A stretch of DNA of 64,000 nucleotides, from positions 3,528,501 through 3,592,500 of the forward strand of contig NZ_JAUTAR010000001.1 in NCBI RefSeq assembly GCF_030818695.1, in the 5' to 3' direction. A program made the translations under genes and the position numbers. Source of the stretch: Chryseobacterium sp. SORGH_AS_0447. GTDB taxonomy: Bacteria; Bacteroidota; Bacteroidia; Flavobacteriales; Weeksellaceae. Position 1 is the stretch's first letter, and each line of letters opens with the position of its first letter. A model generated the notes under the pieces. That model saw nothing but the letters and a program-made list of their open reading frames with translations, did not search any database and was not told the DNA's origin. Below, one piece after another: positions 43,693 through 52,140 of the stretch.

Positions 43693-44886
43693 ATGAGTAC
43701 TACAAACATTTTTACTCCTTTTACCGAAGAGGAACTGATGCCGAAAGAAGAGAAACTGGAGGTCATTAAAAAAGGAAAGCAATTCAGCATCGGGATTCCC
43801 AAAGAAACCTCGCTGAATGAAAGAAGAACCTGTATAACCCCCGATGCCGTGCAGGTTTTAGTAGAAAGTGGTCATGAAATTATCATTGAAGCCGGGGCCG
43901 GGGAAGGTTCATTTTTTACAGATTTACAATATTCGGAATCCGGTGCAAGGATTACCAATGATCCTAAAGAGGCATTCTCCCAGGATCTGATTCTGAAAAT
44001 CAACCCGCCTACTGAAGAGGAAATTGATTATATGCGCCCGAATACCTATCTGGTTTCAGCACTGCAGATCAACCTGCGCGACAAAGCTTATTTCCTAAAG
44101 CTGGCAGAAAAAAAGGTCAATGCGATCGCTTTTGAATTTATTGTCGACGAATACAAGCAATTGTCACTGGTAAGGCTGGTCGGAGAAATCGCAGGAACGG
44201 TGTCCATTCTTTATGCTTCAGAACTTCTGGCGCTTTCCAACGGACTGATGCTTGGCGGAATTACCGGCGTAAGACCCGCAGAAGTAGTGATCATCGGGGC
44301 TGGAATCGTAGGCGAATTTGCTACAAAAGCCGCTATCGGTTTGGGAGCCAGTGTTCGCGTATTCGACAATTCCCTTTCCAAGCTCAGAAGGCTTCACACG
44401 TTGGTCGACAGCAGGGTTCCTACCTCCATCATTGATCCTAAAGAACTTAAAAAAGCCCTGAGAAGAGCCGACGTTGTGATCGGAGCTCTTCCCAGACTGA
44501 ATATGACACCGATCGTAACGGAAGACATGGTGATGAAAATGAAGAAAGGCAGCGTGATCATCGATATTACCATTGATAACGGTAAGGTGATCGAAACTTC
44601 CGAACTTACAACCATGGAAGACCCTTACATCATCAAGCACGGCGTAATCCATTGCGGACTTCCGAACCTTACTTCCCGGATGCCGCGGACAACTACCAAA
44701 GCTATCTCGAATTTCTTCCTTTCCTATATCTTAAATTACGATGAAGAAGGCGGTTTTGAAAATATGCTGGTTCGCAAAAACGAAATGAAACAGAGCCTTT
44801 ATATGTACAAAGGCAGGCATACGAAAAAAATAATCTGCGACCGTTTTGGGCTTACCTATCACGATATCAATCTTTTAATTTTCTAA
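43693..44886 (+). CDS. ald: Alanine dehydrogenase
   Basis: 397 residues. NAD-dependent interconversion of alanine and pyruvate. It has the AlaDh/PNT N-terminal domain (IGIPKETSLNERRTCITPDAV with the substrate-binding R and K) and the NAD domain with VVIIGAGIVGEFATKAAIGLGA. About 25 extra N-terminal residues and a C-terminal extension after RMPRTTTKAISNF are common in flavobacterial homologues. The stop codon overlaps the start of the next gene by one base. Confidence 0.92.
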   Translation: MSTTNIFTPFTEEELMPKEEKLEVIKKGKQFSIGIPKETSLNERRTCITPDAVQVLVESGHEIIIEAGAGEGSFFTDLQYSESGARITNDPKEAFSQDLILKINPPTEEEIDYMRPNTYLVSALQINLRDKAYFLKLAEKKVNAIAFEFIVDEYKQLSLVRLVGEIAGTVSILYASELLALSNGLMLGGITGVRPAEVVIIGAGIVGEFATKAAIGLGASVRVFDNSLSKLRRLHTLVDSRVPTSIIDPKELKKALRRADVVIGALPRLNMTPIVTEDMVMKMKKGSVIIDITIDNGKVIETSELTTMEDPYIIKHGVIHCGLPNLTSRMPRTTTKAISNFFLSYILNYDEEGGFENMLVRKNEMKQSLYMYKGRHTKKIICDRFGLTYHDINLLIF

Positions 44887-45257
44887 TGAAGAAACTCAAG
44901 TTTTACATGATCGGCCTTATTCCGGGGCTTATCATCGTATTTTTTATATTAAACAAAAAAGGCGCAAGCTGCAGCGGATATCTTCCGAACAGCAGGGTGA
45001 TTGCAGAAACACTTTCTAAAGATTTTAAATATTCGGATGCTTTCAAAGCGGAAATGGCGACGTTGAAAATTGATGAAAAATTTTTAAAAGACAGCATCAT
45101 CACCAAAGGAAAGGTTGATTTCGACAAAAGCCACGCGCAAAAAAAGCCCTGCCCGGATTATCTGCTGACCTATCCTGAGGACAAGCCAAAGTACGAAATC
45201 ACTTTTGAAAAATGTGAGGAACAGGCAACCATGAATTCTCTGAAAAAGTTGAGATAA
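44886..45257 (+). CDS. Hypothetical membrane-anchored protein coupled to ald
   Basis: 123 residues. One N-terminal transmembrane segment (LKFYMIGLIPGLIIVFFILNKK); the rest is periplasmic and contains three cysteines (SCSGYL, KKPCPDYL, FEKCEEQ). The start ATG shares its first base with the ald stop, so the genes are translationally coupled. No recognised domain. Confidence 0.7.
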   Translation: MKKLKFYMIGLIPGLIIVFFILNKKGASCSGYLPNSRVIAETLSKDFKYSDAFKAEMATLKIDEKFLKDSIITKGKVDFDKSHAQKKPCPDYLLTYPEDKPKYEITFEKCEEQATMNSLKKLR

Positions 45258-45324
45258 ACAGCAGACGTAAAACAGCAATGATTTACTAATGTTCGGAATA
45301 TAAACCAGCAAAAACTTTAGATTA

Positions 45325-46095
45325 ATGGACGGCAATTATTATATGATCTATGATTACCTGATCTTTATCGGAGTATTTGCCATTTTCTTTTTTTTGACGG
45401 TCGGTATTTATCTCTTCATTGAAAATCAGAAAATTAAAATTAAGAATACCAGGCTTTCCGAAGCCAACAAAATCATTCAGCAGCGGCTGAACGAAGTTCA
45501 ACTTGAGCAGATCGGCACCAAACTGAATCCGCATCTATTTAAAAATATCCTGAATTCCGTGCAGTCGCATGCTTACCAGACTTATATGTCGCTGGATAAA
45601 CTGGCCAATGTGCTGGATTATATCCTCTACGAAAGCAACAATAAATTTGTAAGCCCGAAAGAAGAACTGGATTTTGCCCTGAGCCTCATCGAGATTAATA
45701 AAATCAAGGTCAATCCCCTTTTTGATTTTAGGATTAAATCCAAAGTCAACAAATCCGATGAAATTTACGAAGAGAAAGTTTTTGCCCCGCTGCTTTCGGT
45801 AGACCTCATCGAAAATGCTTTCAAGCATACCGATTTCCTGGCACAGGATTCTTTCATTTCCATTTACCTGGAGCTTGAAGACCGTACTTTTACGATGAAA
45901 GTAAGCAACAAGGCGTCTCTGAAAAACGTCCTTGAAAAAGAGAAGAGTGGTTTCGGCAGCCAGTCACTGGACAAAAGGCTGAAAATGATTTACAACGATT
46001 TTTATACCCTTCAGAAAAATTCGAAAAACGGTATCTTCACCGCGGAATTAACAATCAATTTAGGAGCATTCTATGATAAAATGCGTTATTCTTGA
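45325..46095 (+). CDS. LytS/YehU-type sensor histidine kinase
   Basis: 256 residues. One transmembrane segment near 10-32, then a His_kinase domain with the conserved TKLNPHLFKNILNSVQSHAY (phospho-acceptor His in NPHLFKN) and a HATPase region (LLSVDLIENAFKHTDFLAQD, N-box; SGFGSQSLDKRLKMIY, G-box). There is no large sensor domain, so the signal may come through the membrane helix or a partner. It overlaps the response-regulator gene by 23 bases, indicating a cognate pair. Confidence 0.93.
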   Translation: MDGNYYMIYDYLIFIGVFAIFFFLTVGIYLFIENQKIKIKNTRLSEANKIIQQRLNEVQLEQIGTKLNPHLFKNILNSVQSHAYQTYMSLDKLANVLDYILYESNNKFVSPKEELDFALSLIEINKIKVNPLFDFRIKSKVNKSDEIYEEKVFAPLLSVDLIENAFKHTDFLAQDSFISIYLELEDRTFTMKVSNKASLKNVLEKEKSGFGSQSLDKRLKMIYNDFYTLQKNSKNGIFTAELTINLGAFYDKMRYS

Positions 46096-46783
46096 TGACG
46101 AACTGCTGGCGATCAGCTATTTGAAATTGCTCTGCGAACAGATGGAGGAGGTCGAGGTGGTAAAAGCCTTCAACGATCCTAAAATTTTCCTGAATGAAAT
46201 CGGAGAAATCGATTGCAATGTCTGCATCTTAGACATTGAAATGCCCGGAATAAACGGTCTTCAGGTAGCAGAACGTATCTCCGGTTCAAAGAAAATCATC
46301 TTTACGACAGCGTATAAAGAATATGCCGCCGAAGCTTTTGATCTGAATGTCGTCGACTATGTGCGAAAGCCCATTAAAAAAGAAAGGCTTGCCCAGGCTT
46401 TTGAAAAGGCCGCCGAACTGATCCGGAAATCCCATAAAAAAGACTTCATCGAATGGAATACCAATATCGGGAGAACGGTGATTTTTACAGACCAGATCGC
46501 TTACATCAAAACTTCAGAAATCGACAGCCGAGACAAAGATATCCTCCTGAATGACGGTACCGGTATCGTCCTGAAAAACCTGAATTTCAAAAATCTCCTG
46601 GAAATGCTTCCTGCAAAAGATTTCGCCCAGGTAAATAAAAAAGAGGTTATTGCCCTGCCTTCGATCAAGGTATTTTCAACCAACGAAATTATCACGACCA
46701 TTCCTTCCGGGGAAGGCAGTTTTCTGAAACTTCACATCGGGGAAGCCTATAAAAACACTTTACTGGAGAGGCTGGGAAAATAA
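46073..46783 (+). CDS. LytTR-family response regulator
   Basis: 236 residues. Receiver domain 1-120 (VILDDELLAISYLKLL; phospho-acceptor Asp in CILDIEMPGINGLQ; TTAYKEYAAEAFD; conserved Lys in YVRKPIKKERL), then a C-terminal LytTR DNA-binding domain (about 140-236; VIFTDQIAYIKTSE). Overlaps the kinase gene. Probable targets unknown; the antiporter gene follows after 184 bases. Confidence 0.95.
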   Translation: MIKCVILDDELLAISYLKLLCEQMEEVEVVKAFNDPKIFLNEIGEIDCNVCILDIEMPGINGLQVAERISGSKKIIFTTAYKEYAAEAFDLNVVDYVRKPIKKERLAQAFEKAAELIRKSHKKDFIEWNTNIGRTVIFTDQIAYIKTSEIDSRDKDILLNDGTGIVLKNLNFKNLLEMLPAKDFAQVNKKEVIALPSIKVFSTNEIITTIPSGEGSFLKLHIGEAYKNTLLERLGK

Positions 46784-46967
46784 ATTCTTCCAAAGGTTTT
46801 CGATTTCCACATAACTTTAGACCTAATTGCAGGCAGGTACAGATCTAGGCTAATCTTTCCGGAAAGCTTTTATTACATTATTTGTGACATTTGTTACATT
46901 TAAAAAATTTTACTGTTTGCCAATCATATATTCTTTAGAAATTTACATCTGATAAAACAAAGGAACT

Positions 46968-49259
46968 ATGAACTTGGGAAAATATAAGAACCTTATTTTC
47001 TACATCAGTACCATCGCATTTTTTTCATGCCTGATGTACTGGTTTTTTGTGGAAGGAAAAACCTTGGAAATTGGGGGAAATATCGCACCGGCCAAAACAA
47101 CCGGCGATACCATGTGGGAGAATTTTACCGATTCTTTTCTTGCAAATCTTCACCATCCTTTAGCACTCCTGCTCACCCAGATCGTTACCATCATTATGGT
47201 GGCCAAGCTTTTCGGATGGATTTGTATAAAGCTGAAACAGCCGTCGGTCATCGGTGAAATGATTGCCGGGATCGTATTGGGACCTTCCCTTTTCGGGCTT
47301 TATTTTCCGGAACTTTCGGCATTTCTTTTCCCGAAGGAATCTTTACCTAATTTGCAGTTTTTAAGCCAGATCGGTTTGATCCTATTTATGTATATTGTTG
47401 GGATGGAGCTTGATCTCAGTGTACTGAGAAAAAAAGCGCACGATGCAGTGGTCATCAGTCATGCCAGCATCATTATTCCCTTTGCTCTTGGCGTTGGGCT
47501 CTCCTATTTTATTTATAAGGAATTTGCACCGGAGGGCATCCAGTTCAGTTCATTTGCCCTGTTTATTGCCATTGCCATGAGCATCACGGCATTTCCGGTG
47601 CTCGCAAGAATCGTCCAGGAAAGAAATCTCCATAAAACCAAAATAGGAACGGTAGTCATCACCTGCGCCGCCGCCGACGATATTACGGCATGGTGCATCC
47701 TGGCAGCCGTTATTGCCATTGTAAAGGCGGGATCATTCTCAGGATCGGTCTTTGTTATTCTGATGGCCGTTCTTTATGTCTTTATTATGATCAAAGCGGT
47801 TAGGCCGTTTCTATTAAGAATTGCCGAGGCGCAAAAAGGAAAAGGATTCATCAGCAAAGGGCTGGTGGCCGTCTTTTTCCTGATCCTGATCATTTCGTCG
47901 TATGCTACTGAAGTAATCGGCATTCATGCGCTTTTCGGAGCATTTATGGCTGGCGCGATCATGCCCGAAAATGTAAAATTCAGAAGCCTGTTCGTAGAAA
48001 AGGTTGAAGATGTGGCGCTGGTGCTGCTGCTTCCGCTGTTCTTCGTATTTACAGGATTAAGAACACAGATCGGATTACTAAATGACCCACATCTCTGGAA
48101 AATCGGAGGGTTTATAATCCTAACAGCCGTTGTCGGAAAATTTGTAGGAAGTGCCCTGACCGCAAAATTCCTAAGCCTGAGCTGGAAGGACAGCCTCACC
48201 ATTGGCGCCCTGATGAACACGCGCGGGTTAACCGAACTTATCGTCTTAAATATCGGCTACGATCTCGGCGTTTTGGGACCAGAACTTTTTGCGATGCTTG
48301 TCATCATGGCGTTATTTACCACTTTTATGACCGGCCCTTCTCTGGACCTGATCAATTACCTGTTCAGAGGAAAAAAATCTTCCCTGGAGGACGAGGATGA
48401 AAATAAAGATGACGACGCCAAATATAGAGTCCTGCTGTCTTTTGAAACCTCAAGATCAGGAAGCACCCTGTTGAAGCTTGCCGACAATTTCACCCGCAAA
48501 ATGAACGGAAATAAAAGTGTAACCGCCATGAACATTGCTCCTGTTGATGAACTTCATGCCTTCGACATCAATCATTTTGAAAAAGAGCAGTTTAAAAACG
48601 TCATTGAGACGTCCAATGAGCTCGATCTGGAAATCACAACTCTTTTTAAAGCGTCAACCGATGTTGAAAATGATCTTGTAAATATTACCAATCGTGGCAA
48701 TTATGACCTTCTCCTGATGATGCTCGGAAAATCGATGTACGAAGGCAGTTTGCTGGGAAGGCTGCTTGGTTTCACTACGAAAATCATCAATCCTGAAAAA
48801 TTATTGAATACGGTAAAAGGCAAAGGAAATATATTCAACAACTCCCCTTTCAACGATTTTACCCTGCAAATCCTGGATAAAACCAATATTCCCGTAGGCA
48901 TCCTGCTGGAAAAAGACTTCACTTCTGCGGACCGGGTGTTTGTCCCGATTTTTAATTTAAGCGATTTCTACCTGTTGGAATATGCCAAACGGCTCATCAA
49001 CAACAACAATTCTCAGATCATCATTCTGGATGCGGCAGGACAGATCCGCAATAATATTGAAGTAAAAGAGCTTATCCGGAGTATTGAGCAGGTCGCACCC
49101 AATCACATCACTTTATATAACGAGAAAAAGATCGAGAAAGAATTCCTGGATGCCCAGGACTTAATGCTGGTCAGCAGCCGGAGCTGGAAAAGCCTGATCG
49201 ACACCAAAAGCCTCTGGCTGTCGGATATTCCCTCTACATTGATCATCTCAAACCCCTGA
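46968..49259 (+). CDS. Cation:proton antiporter, CPA2 family with C-terminal USP-like region
   Basis: 763 residues. After a first N-terminal helix, residues about 60-480 hold 12 or so membrane segments of the Na+/H+ exchanger (KefB/CPA2) type, with PSVIGEMIAGIVLGPS, ITAFPVLARIV, the ion-binding CAAADDITAW and MNTRGLTELIVL. The C-terminal 270 residues are soluble and show two universal-stress-like halves (YRVLLSFETSRSGSTLLKLA; VFVPIFNLSDFYLLEYA), likely regulatory. Upstream, TGTGACATTTGTTACA at 46883 is a near-palindrome. Exchanges Na+ or K+ for H+ at the inner membrane (inferred). Confidence 0.92.
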   Translation: MNLGKYKNLIFYISTIAFFSCLMYWFFVEGKTLEIGGNIAPAKTTGDTMWENFTDSFLANLHHPLALLLTQIVTIIMVAKLFGWICIKLKQPSVIGEMIAGIVLGPSLFGLYFPELSAFLFPKESLPNLQFLSQIGLILFMYIVGMELDLSVLRKKAHDAVVISHASIIIPFALGVGLSYFIYKEFAPEGIQFSSFALFIAIAMSITAFPVLARIVQERNLHKTKIGTVVITCAAADDITAWCILAAVIAIVKAGSFSGSVFVILMAVLYVFIMIKAVRPFLLRIAEAQKGKGFISKGLVAVFFLILIISSYATEVIGIHALFGAFMAGAIMPENVKFRSLFVEKVEDVALVLLLPLFFVFTGLRTQIGLLNDPHLWKIGGFIILTAVVGKFVGSALTAKFLSLSWKDSLTIGALMNTRGLTELIVLNIGYDLGVLGPELFAMLVIMALFTTFMTGPSLDLINYLFRGKKSSLEDEDENKDDDAKYRVLLSFETSRSGSTLLKLADNFTRKMNGNKSVTAMNIAPVDELHAFDINHFEKEQFKNVIETSNELDLEITTLFKASTDVENDLVNITNRGNYDLLLMMLGKSMYEGSLLGRLLGFTTKIINPEKLLNTVKGKGNIFNNSPFNDFTLQILDKTNIPVGILLEKDFTSADRVFVPIFNLSDFYLLEYAKRLINNNNSQIIILDAAGQIRNNIEVKELIRSIEQVAPNHITLYNEKKIEKEFLDAQDLMLVSSRSWKSLIDTKSLWLSDIPSTLIISNP

Positions 49260-49338
49260 TCAGTGAATGGTGAGTTTTAAAAGTGAATCGCTGCGCTGTG
49301 AATTTCTTCGAGGCAATTGTCAATTTTGTGCTGACCGG

Positions 49339-49367
49339 AAAAATTCACTTGCAAAGCAAAATTCACC
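49339..49367. repeat. 29-bp dispersed intergenic repeat, copy 1
   Basis: Identical over 29 bases to 52095-52123. Its centre is the small palindrome TTGCAAAGCAA, flanked on both sides by ATTCAC-type words. It lies in a TGAATTT-rich stretch after the antiporter stop. Non-coding. Confidence 0.8.
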
Positions 49368-49410
49368 TTTCACCATTCACTTTTTTAATTTTCAATTAAA
49401 AAAAATTACT

Positions 49411-49418
49411 TATCTTCG
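49411..49418 (+). promoter_or_regulatory. -7 element for the tyrA leader transcript
   Basis: TATCTTCG, one mismatch from TAnnTTTG. The predicted start of transcription is near 49425, only a few bases ahead of the leader-peptide ATG at 49429. Confidence 0.5.
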
Positions 49419-49428
49419 TTTTGTGATT

Positions 49429-49479
49429 ATGAATAACAGAACATATTATTACGGAATTTTTGCCTCAGTCTTGGGATAA
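49429..49479 (+). CDS. Tyrosine-rich leader peptide of tyrA
   Basis: Sixteen codons and a stop: MNNRTYYYGIFASVLG. Three consecutive tyrosine codons (TAT TAT TAC, 49444-49452) sit in the middle, followed closely by a phenylalanine codon. Its stop codon TAA (49477-49479) lies within GGATAAGG (49474-49481), which can pair with CCTCGTCC (49505-49512), the left part of the terminator that follows. A ribosome waiting at the tyrosine codons would leave that strand free; one reaching the stop would cover it. The peptide itself probably has no other job. Confidence 0.8.
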   Translation: MNNRTYYYGIFASVLG

Positions 49480-49502
49480 GGATTTCGTATATCAATACCA
49501 TC

Positions 49503-49530
49503 AACCTCGTCCTTGGGCGGGGTTTTTTAT
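49503..49530 (+). terminator. Attenuator (intrinsic terminator) in front of tyrA
   Basis: Stem AACCTCG / CGGGGTT (one G-T pair), 8-base loop, then TTTTTT. It ends 15 bases before the tyrA ATG and does not follow a full-length gene; together with the leader peptide it forms an attenuator. The alternative pairing of its left arm with 49474-49481 (seven of eight positions) would prevent it. Confidence 0.8.
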
Positions 49531-49544
49531 TTAAAATTTAAACG

Positions 49545-50390
49545 ATGAAAATAAGCATTATAGGAGTCGGGCTGATCGGAGGATCAATGGCACTGAAATT
49601 AAGAGAAAAGGGAATCGCCGACTTTATTTACGGAATTGACAACAGCGACAAGCACTTGAGCGAAGCGTTGGATTTACATATAATCGACGAAAGGGCTGAT
49701 CTGGAGGAAGGAATTAAAAATGCCGATCTGATCATTCTTGCCATTCCCGTAGATGCCGCCAGGAAACTCCTGCCCAAGATACTCGACCTGATCTCTGAAA
49801 ACCAGACGGTAATGGACGCCGGTTCTACAAAAGCAGGCATTGTACATGCAGTACAAAACCATCCTAAAAGATCCCGATTTATAGCTTTCCACCCGATGTG
49901 GGGAACCGAAAACAACGGACCTGCATCAGCCGTATCAGACAGCTTTACCGGAAAAGCAGGCGTCATCTGCAATAAGGAAGAATCTGCTGAAGACGCATTG
50001 CAGCTGGTAAAAAAAGTCGCGGAGAGCCTGGAGATGCACCTGATTTATATGAGTGCAGAAAGCCACGACGTCCATACGGCGTACATTTCCCATATTTCCC
50101 ATATTACTTCTTATGCTTTGGCCAACACCGTTTTGGAAAAGGAACGGGAAGAAGAAACCATCTTCCAGCTGGCAAGTTCCGGGTTTTCCAGCACCGTACG
50201 TCTGGCAAAATCCCATCCTGAAATGTGGGTCCCGATCTTCAAGCAGAATAAAGAGAATGTCTTGGATGTACTGAACGAACATATTTCCCAATTACGAAAG
50301 TTTAAATCGGCCCTGGAAAAAGAAAATTTCGAATATTTAGGTGAACTGATTTCCAATGCCAACAAAATCCGTGGGATTTTGGAAAAGTAG
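49545..50390 (+). CDS. tyrA: Prephenate dehydrogenase
   Basis: 281 residues. It oxidises prephenate to 4-hydroxyphenylpyruvate, the tyrosine-specific step. NAD-binding GVGLIGGSMALKL at the N-terminus, DAGSTKAGIV, FHPMWGTENNGP, and the TyrA-type ESHDVHTAYISHISHI segment with its catalytic/structural histidines. No fused chorismate mutase or ACT domain, so no obvious allosteric site; control by the leader would fill that role. Transcribed alone and convergent with sdaA. Confidence 0.94.
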   Translation: MKISIIGVGLIGGSMALKLREKGIADFIYGIDNSDKHLSEALDLHIIDERADLEEGIKNADLIILAIPVDAARKLLPKILDLISENQTVMDAGSTKAGIVHAVQNHPKRSRFIAFHPMWGTENNGPASAVSDSFTGKAGVICNKEESAEDALQLVKKVAESLEMHLIYMSAESHDVHTAYISHISHITSYALANTVLEKEREEETIFQLASSGFSSTVRLAKSHPEMWVPIFKQNKENVLDVLNEHISQLRKFKSALEKENFEYLGELISNANKIRGILEK

Positions 50391-50478
50391 CGGAGAGCCG
50401 TTCTCAAACCAATTCTACAAATTTCAAGCTATGAATTATCGATAAAAAATTTTTAATAAAATTATAACCTTATTACGA

Positions 50479-51897
50479 TTAACATTCCGGAACATTTACC
50501 GCGATGGCCAGTCCACCTTCGGAAGTCTCCTTAAAACGGTCGTTCATCGACAATGCTGTTTCCCACATTGTTTGGATCACTTCATCCAAGGTTACTTTTG
50601 CTTTTGAAGGATCACTTTCCAAAGCAATATTGGCAGCGGTGATTGCTTTGATGGCCCCCATCGTATTTCTTTCGATACACGGAATCTGCACCAGTCCTCT
50701 GATCGGGTCGCAGGTTAAGCCCAGGTGATGTTCCATCGCAATTTCGGCAGCCATTAAAACCTGCCCGATGTTTCCGCCGAGAATTTCCGTAAGGCCGGCC
50801 GCAGCCATTGCCGACGAAACCCCGACTTCCGCCTGGCAGCCGCCCATCGCTGCAGAAATGGTCGCATTTTTCTTGAATAATGTACCGATTTCCCCAGCCA
50901 CAAGCAGGAACCGGACAATATCATCATCACTGGTAAAATTCGTGAATGCCTGAGCATACATCAGCACAGCCGGAATAACGCCGCTTGCCCCATTGGTAGG
51001 AGCGGTGATGATTCTTCCGAAACTCGCGTTTTCTTCGTTTACCGCCAATGCAAAACAGGAAATCCATTTGTTGATATTGGTAAAGTTTTCTTCAGCATCC
51101 ACAACCTGCTGAAACCACTCGTCTTTATTTTTATAAATTTTATCGCCCAGTAATTTCCGGTTGATGCCGGCTGCTCTCCGGGAAACATTTAGCCCGCCGG
51201 GAAGTGTGCCTTCTTTATTGACGCCCTTATAGATGCATTCTTTGATCTGCTGCCAGATATAGAGGGCTTCTGCTCTCGTTTCCTCCTGGGATCTCCAGCT
51301 TTCCTCGTTCATCAGGATCAGGTCGGAAATCCTGCTTAGGCCCAGCTTTTCGCAATACTTCACAATATCCGAGGATTTATGACATGGATATAAGGTACGG
51401 ACACAATGCTTGTCGATTGATTTTTTTTCCTGGCTCATGATAAAGCCTCCGCCTACCGAATAAAAATCCTGTACCAGCTCGTTTCCGTCTTCAAAAACAG
51501 CCCTGAAAATCATTCCGTTCGGATGATAGTCCAGCGATTTCTGCATATTGAGCACCAAATGATGACCGTAAATAAAAGTGATTTCTTTTTCGCCGCCCAG
51601 ATTCAGGATATGGGTAGTTTTGATCTGCTCTACTTTTGCATCGATCTTCGTGGTATCAATGGTTCTGAAATCTTCGCCATTCAGACCCAGCATTCCGGCG
51701 ATATCGGTTCCGTGTCCAATCCCCGTTTTGGCCAGTGACCCGAAAAATTCCAGGAAAACTTCTTTTACTTCGTCTATTGACCTTTCTCTTTTTATAATCC
51801 TGATAAATGCTGAAGCGGCATTCCATGGTCCCATGGTGTGCGAACTGGACGGGCCTATGCCTACTTTGATAATCTCAAAAACCGATATTGATTCCAT
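50479..51897 (-). CDS. sdaA: L-serine ammonia-lyase, single-chain iron-sulfur type
   Basis: 472 residues with the beta-domain first (ISVFEIIKVGIGPSSSHTMGPW) and the alpha-domain second. Converts serine to pyruvate and ammonia. The cysteines expected to hold the 4Fe-4S cluster are seen in MGGCQAEVGVSSAMAA, LTCDPIRGLVQIPCIERN and WISCFALAVN. The tail NVPEC ends in cysteine, as in E. coli-type enzymes where it plugs the active site. It has a recognisable promoter (51926-51953). The ammonium transporter gene lies upstream on the same strand. Confidence 0.95.
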   Translation of the reverse strand: MESISVFEIIKVGIGPSSSHTMGPWNAASAFIRIIKRERSIDEVKEVFLEFFGSLAKTGIGHGTDIAGMLGLNGEDFRTIDTTKIDAKVEQIKTTHILNLGGEKEITFIYGHHLVLNMQKSLDYHPNGMIFRAVFEDGNELVQDFYSVGGGFIMSQEKKSIDKHCVRTLYPCHKSSDIVKYCEKLGLSRISDLILMNEESWRSQEETRAEALYIWQQIKECIYKGVNKEGTLPGGLNVSRRAAGINRKLLGDKIYKNKDEWFQQVVDAEENFTNINKWISCFALAVNEENASFGRIITAPTNGASGVIPAVLMYAQAFTNFTSDDDIVRFLLVAGEIGTLFKKNATISAAMGGCQAEVGVSSAMAAAGLTEILGGNIGQVLMAAEIAMEHHLGLTCDPIRGLVQIPCIERNTMGAIKAITAANIALESDPSKAKVTLDEVIQTMWETALSMNDRFKETSEGGLAIAVNVPEC

Positions 51898-51925
51898 ATA
51901 GAAAATGCATCATTTTTCCTGAGCA

Positions 51926-51953
51926 CAAAGATACACGATAAATTGAGATGCAA
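51926..51953 (-). promoter_or_regulatory. Promoter of sdaA
   Basis: On the minus strand: TTG (51953-51951), 17-base gap, TATCTTTG (51933-51926), 29 bases before the ATG at 51897. The TTG overlaps the base of the hairpin at 51952-51985. Confidence 0.65.
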
Positions 51954-51985
51954 AAGCCGGAGGTGAAAAATCACTTCCGGCTTTT
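51952..51985 (-). terminator. Long hairpin terminator between amt and sdaA
   Basis: 15-bp stem (AAAAGCCGGAGGTGA with TCACTTCCGGCTTTT, one G-T pair) around AAAA; T-runs on both strands. It would end the amt transcript 155 bases past its stop, just at the sdaA promoter. Confidence 0.8.
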
Positions 51986-52094
51986 TAAAAACTATATGAA
52001 CACTGATTTTTTTTCAGATTATGTGTGATAGCGAATTGTCAATGGTGAATAGTCAATTCGCTTTCGCGGTCAATGGTCAATTTTGAATGACTGA

Positions 52095-52123
52095 AAAAAT
52101 TCACTTGCAAAGCAAAATTCACC
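52095..52123. repeat. 29-bp dispersed intergenic repeat, copy 2
   Basis: Identical to 49339-49367. Again in a TGAAT/TCAAT-rich stretch directly beyond a gene end (amt). Confidence 0.8.
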
Positions 52124-52140
52124 ATTCACCCTTCACCTTT

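Noticed and set aside
49267..49428. A 70-residue ORF ending in the tyrA leader peptide
   Set aside because: Its upstream part runs through the dispersed TGAAT-type repeat and through the probable promoter; the short ORF from 49429 explains the position of the tyrosine codons, stop and terminator.
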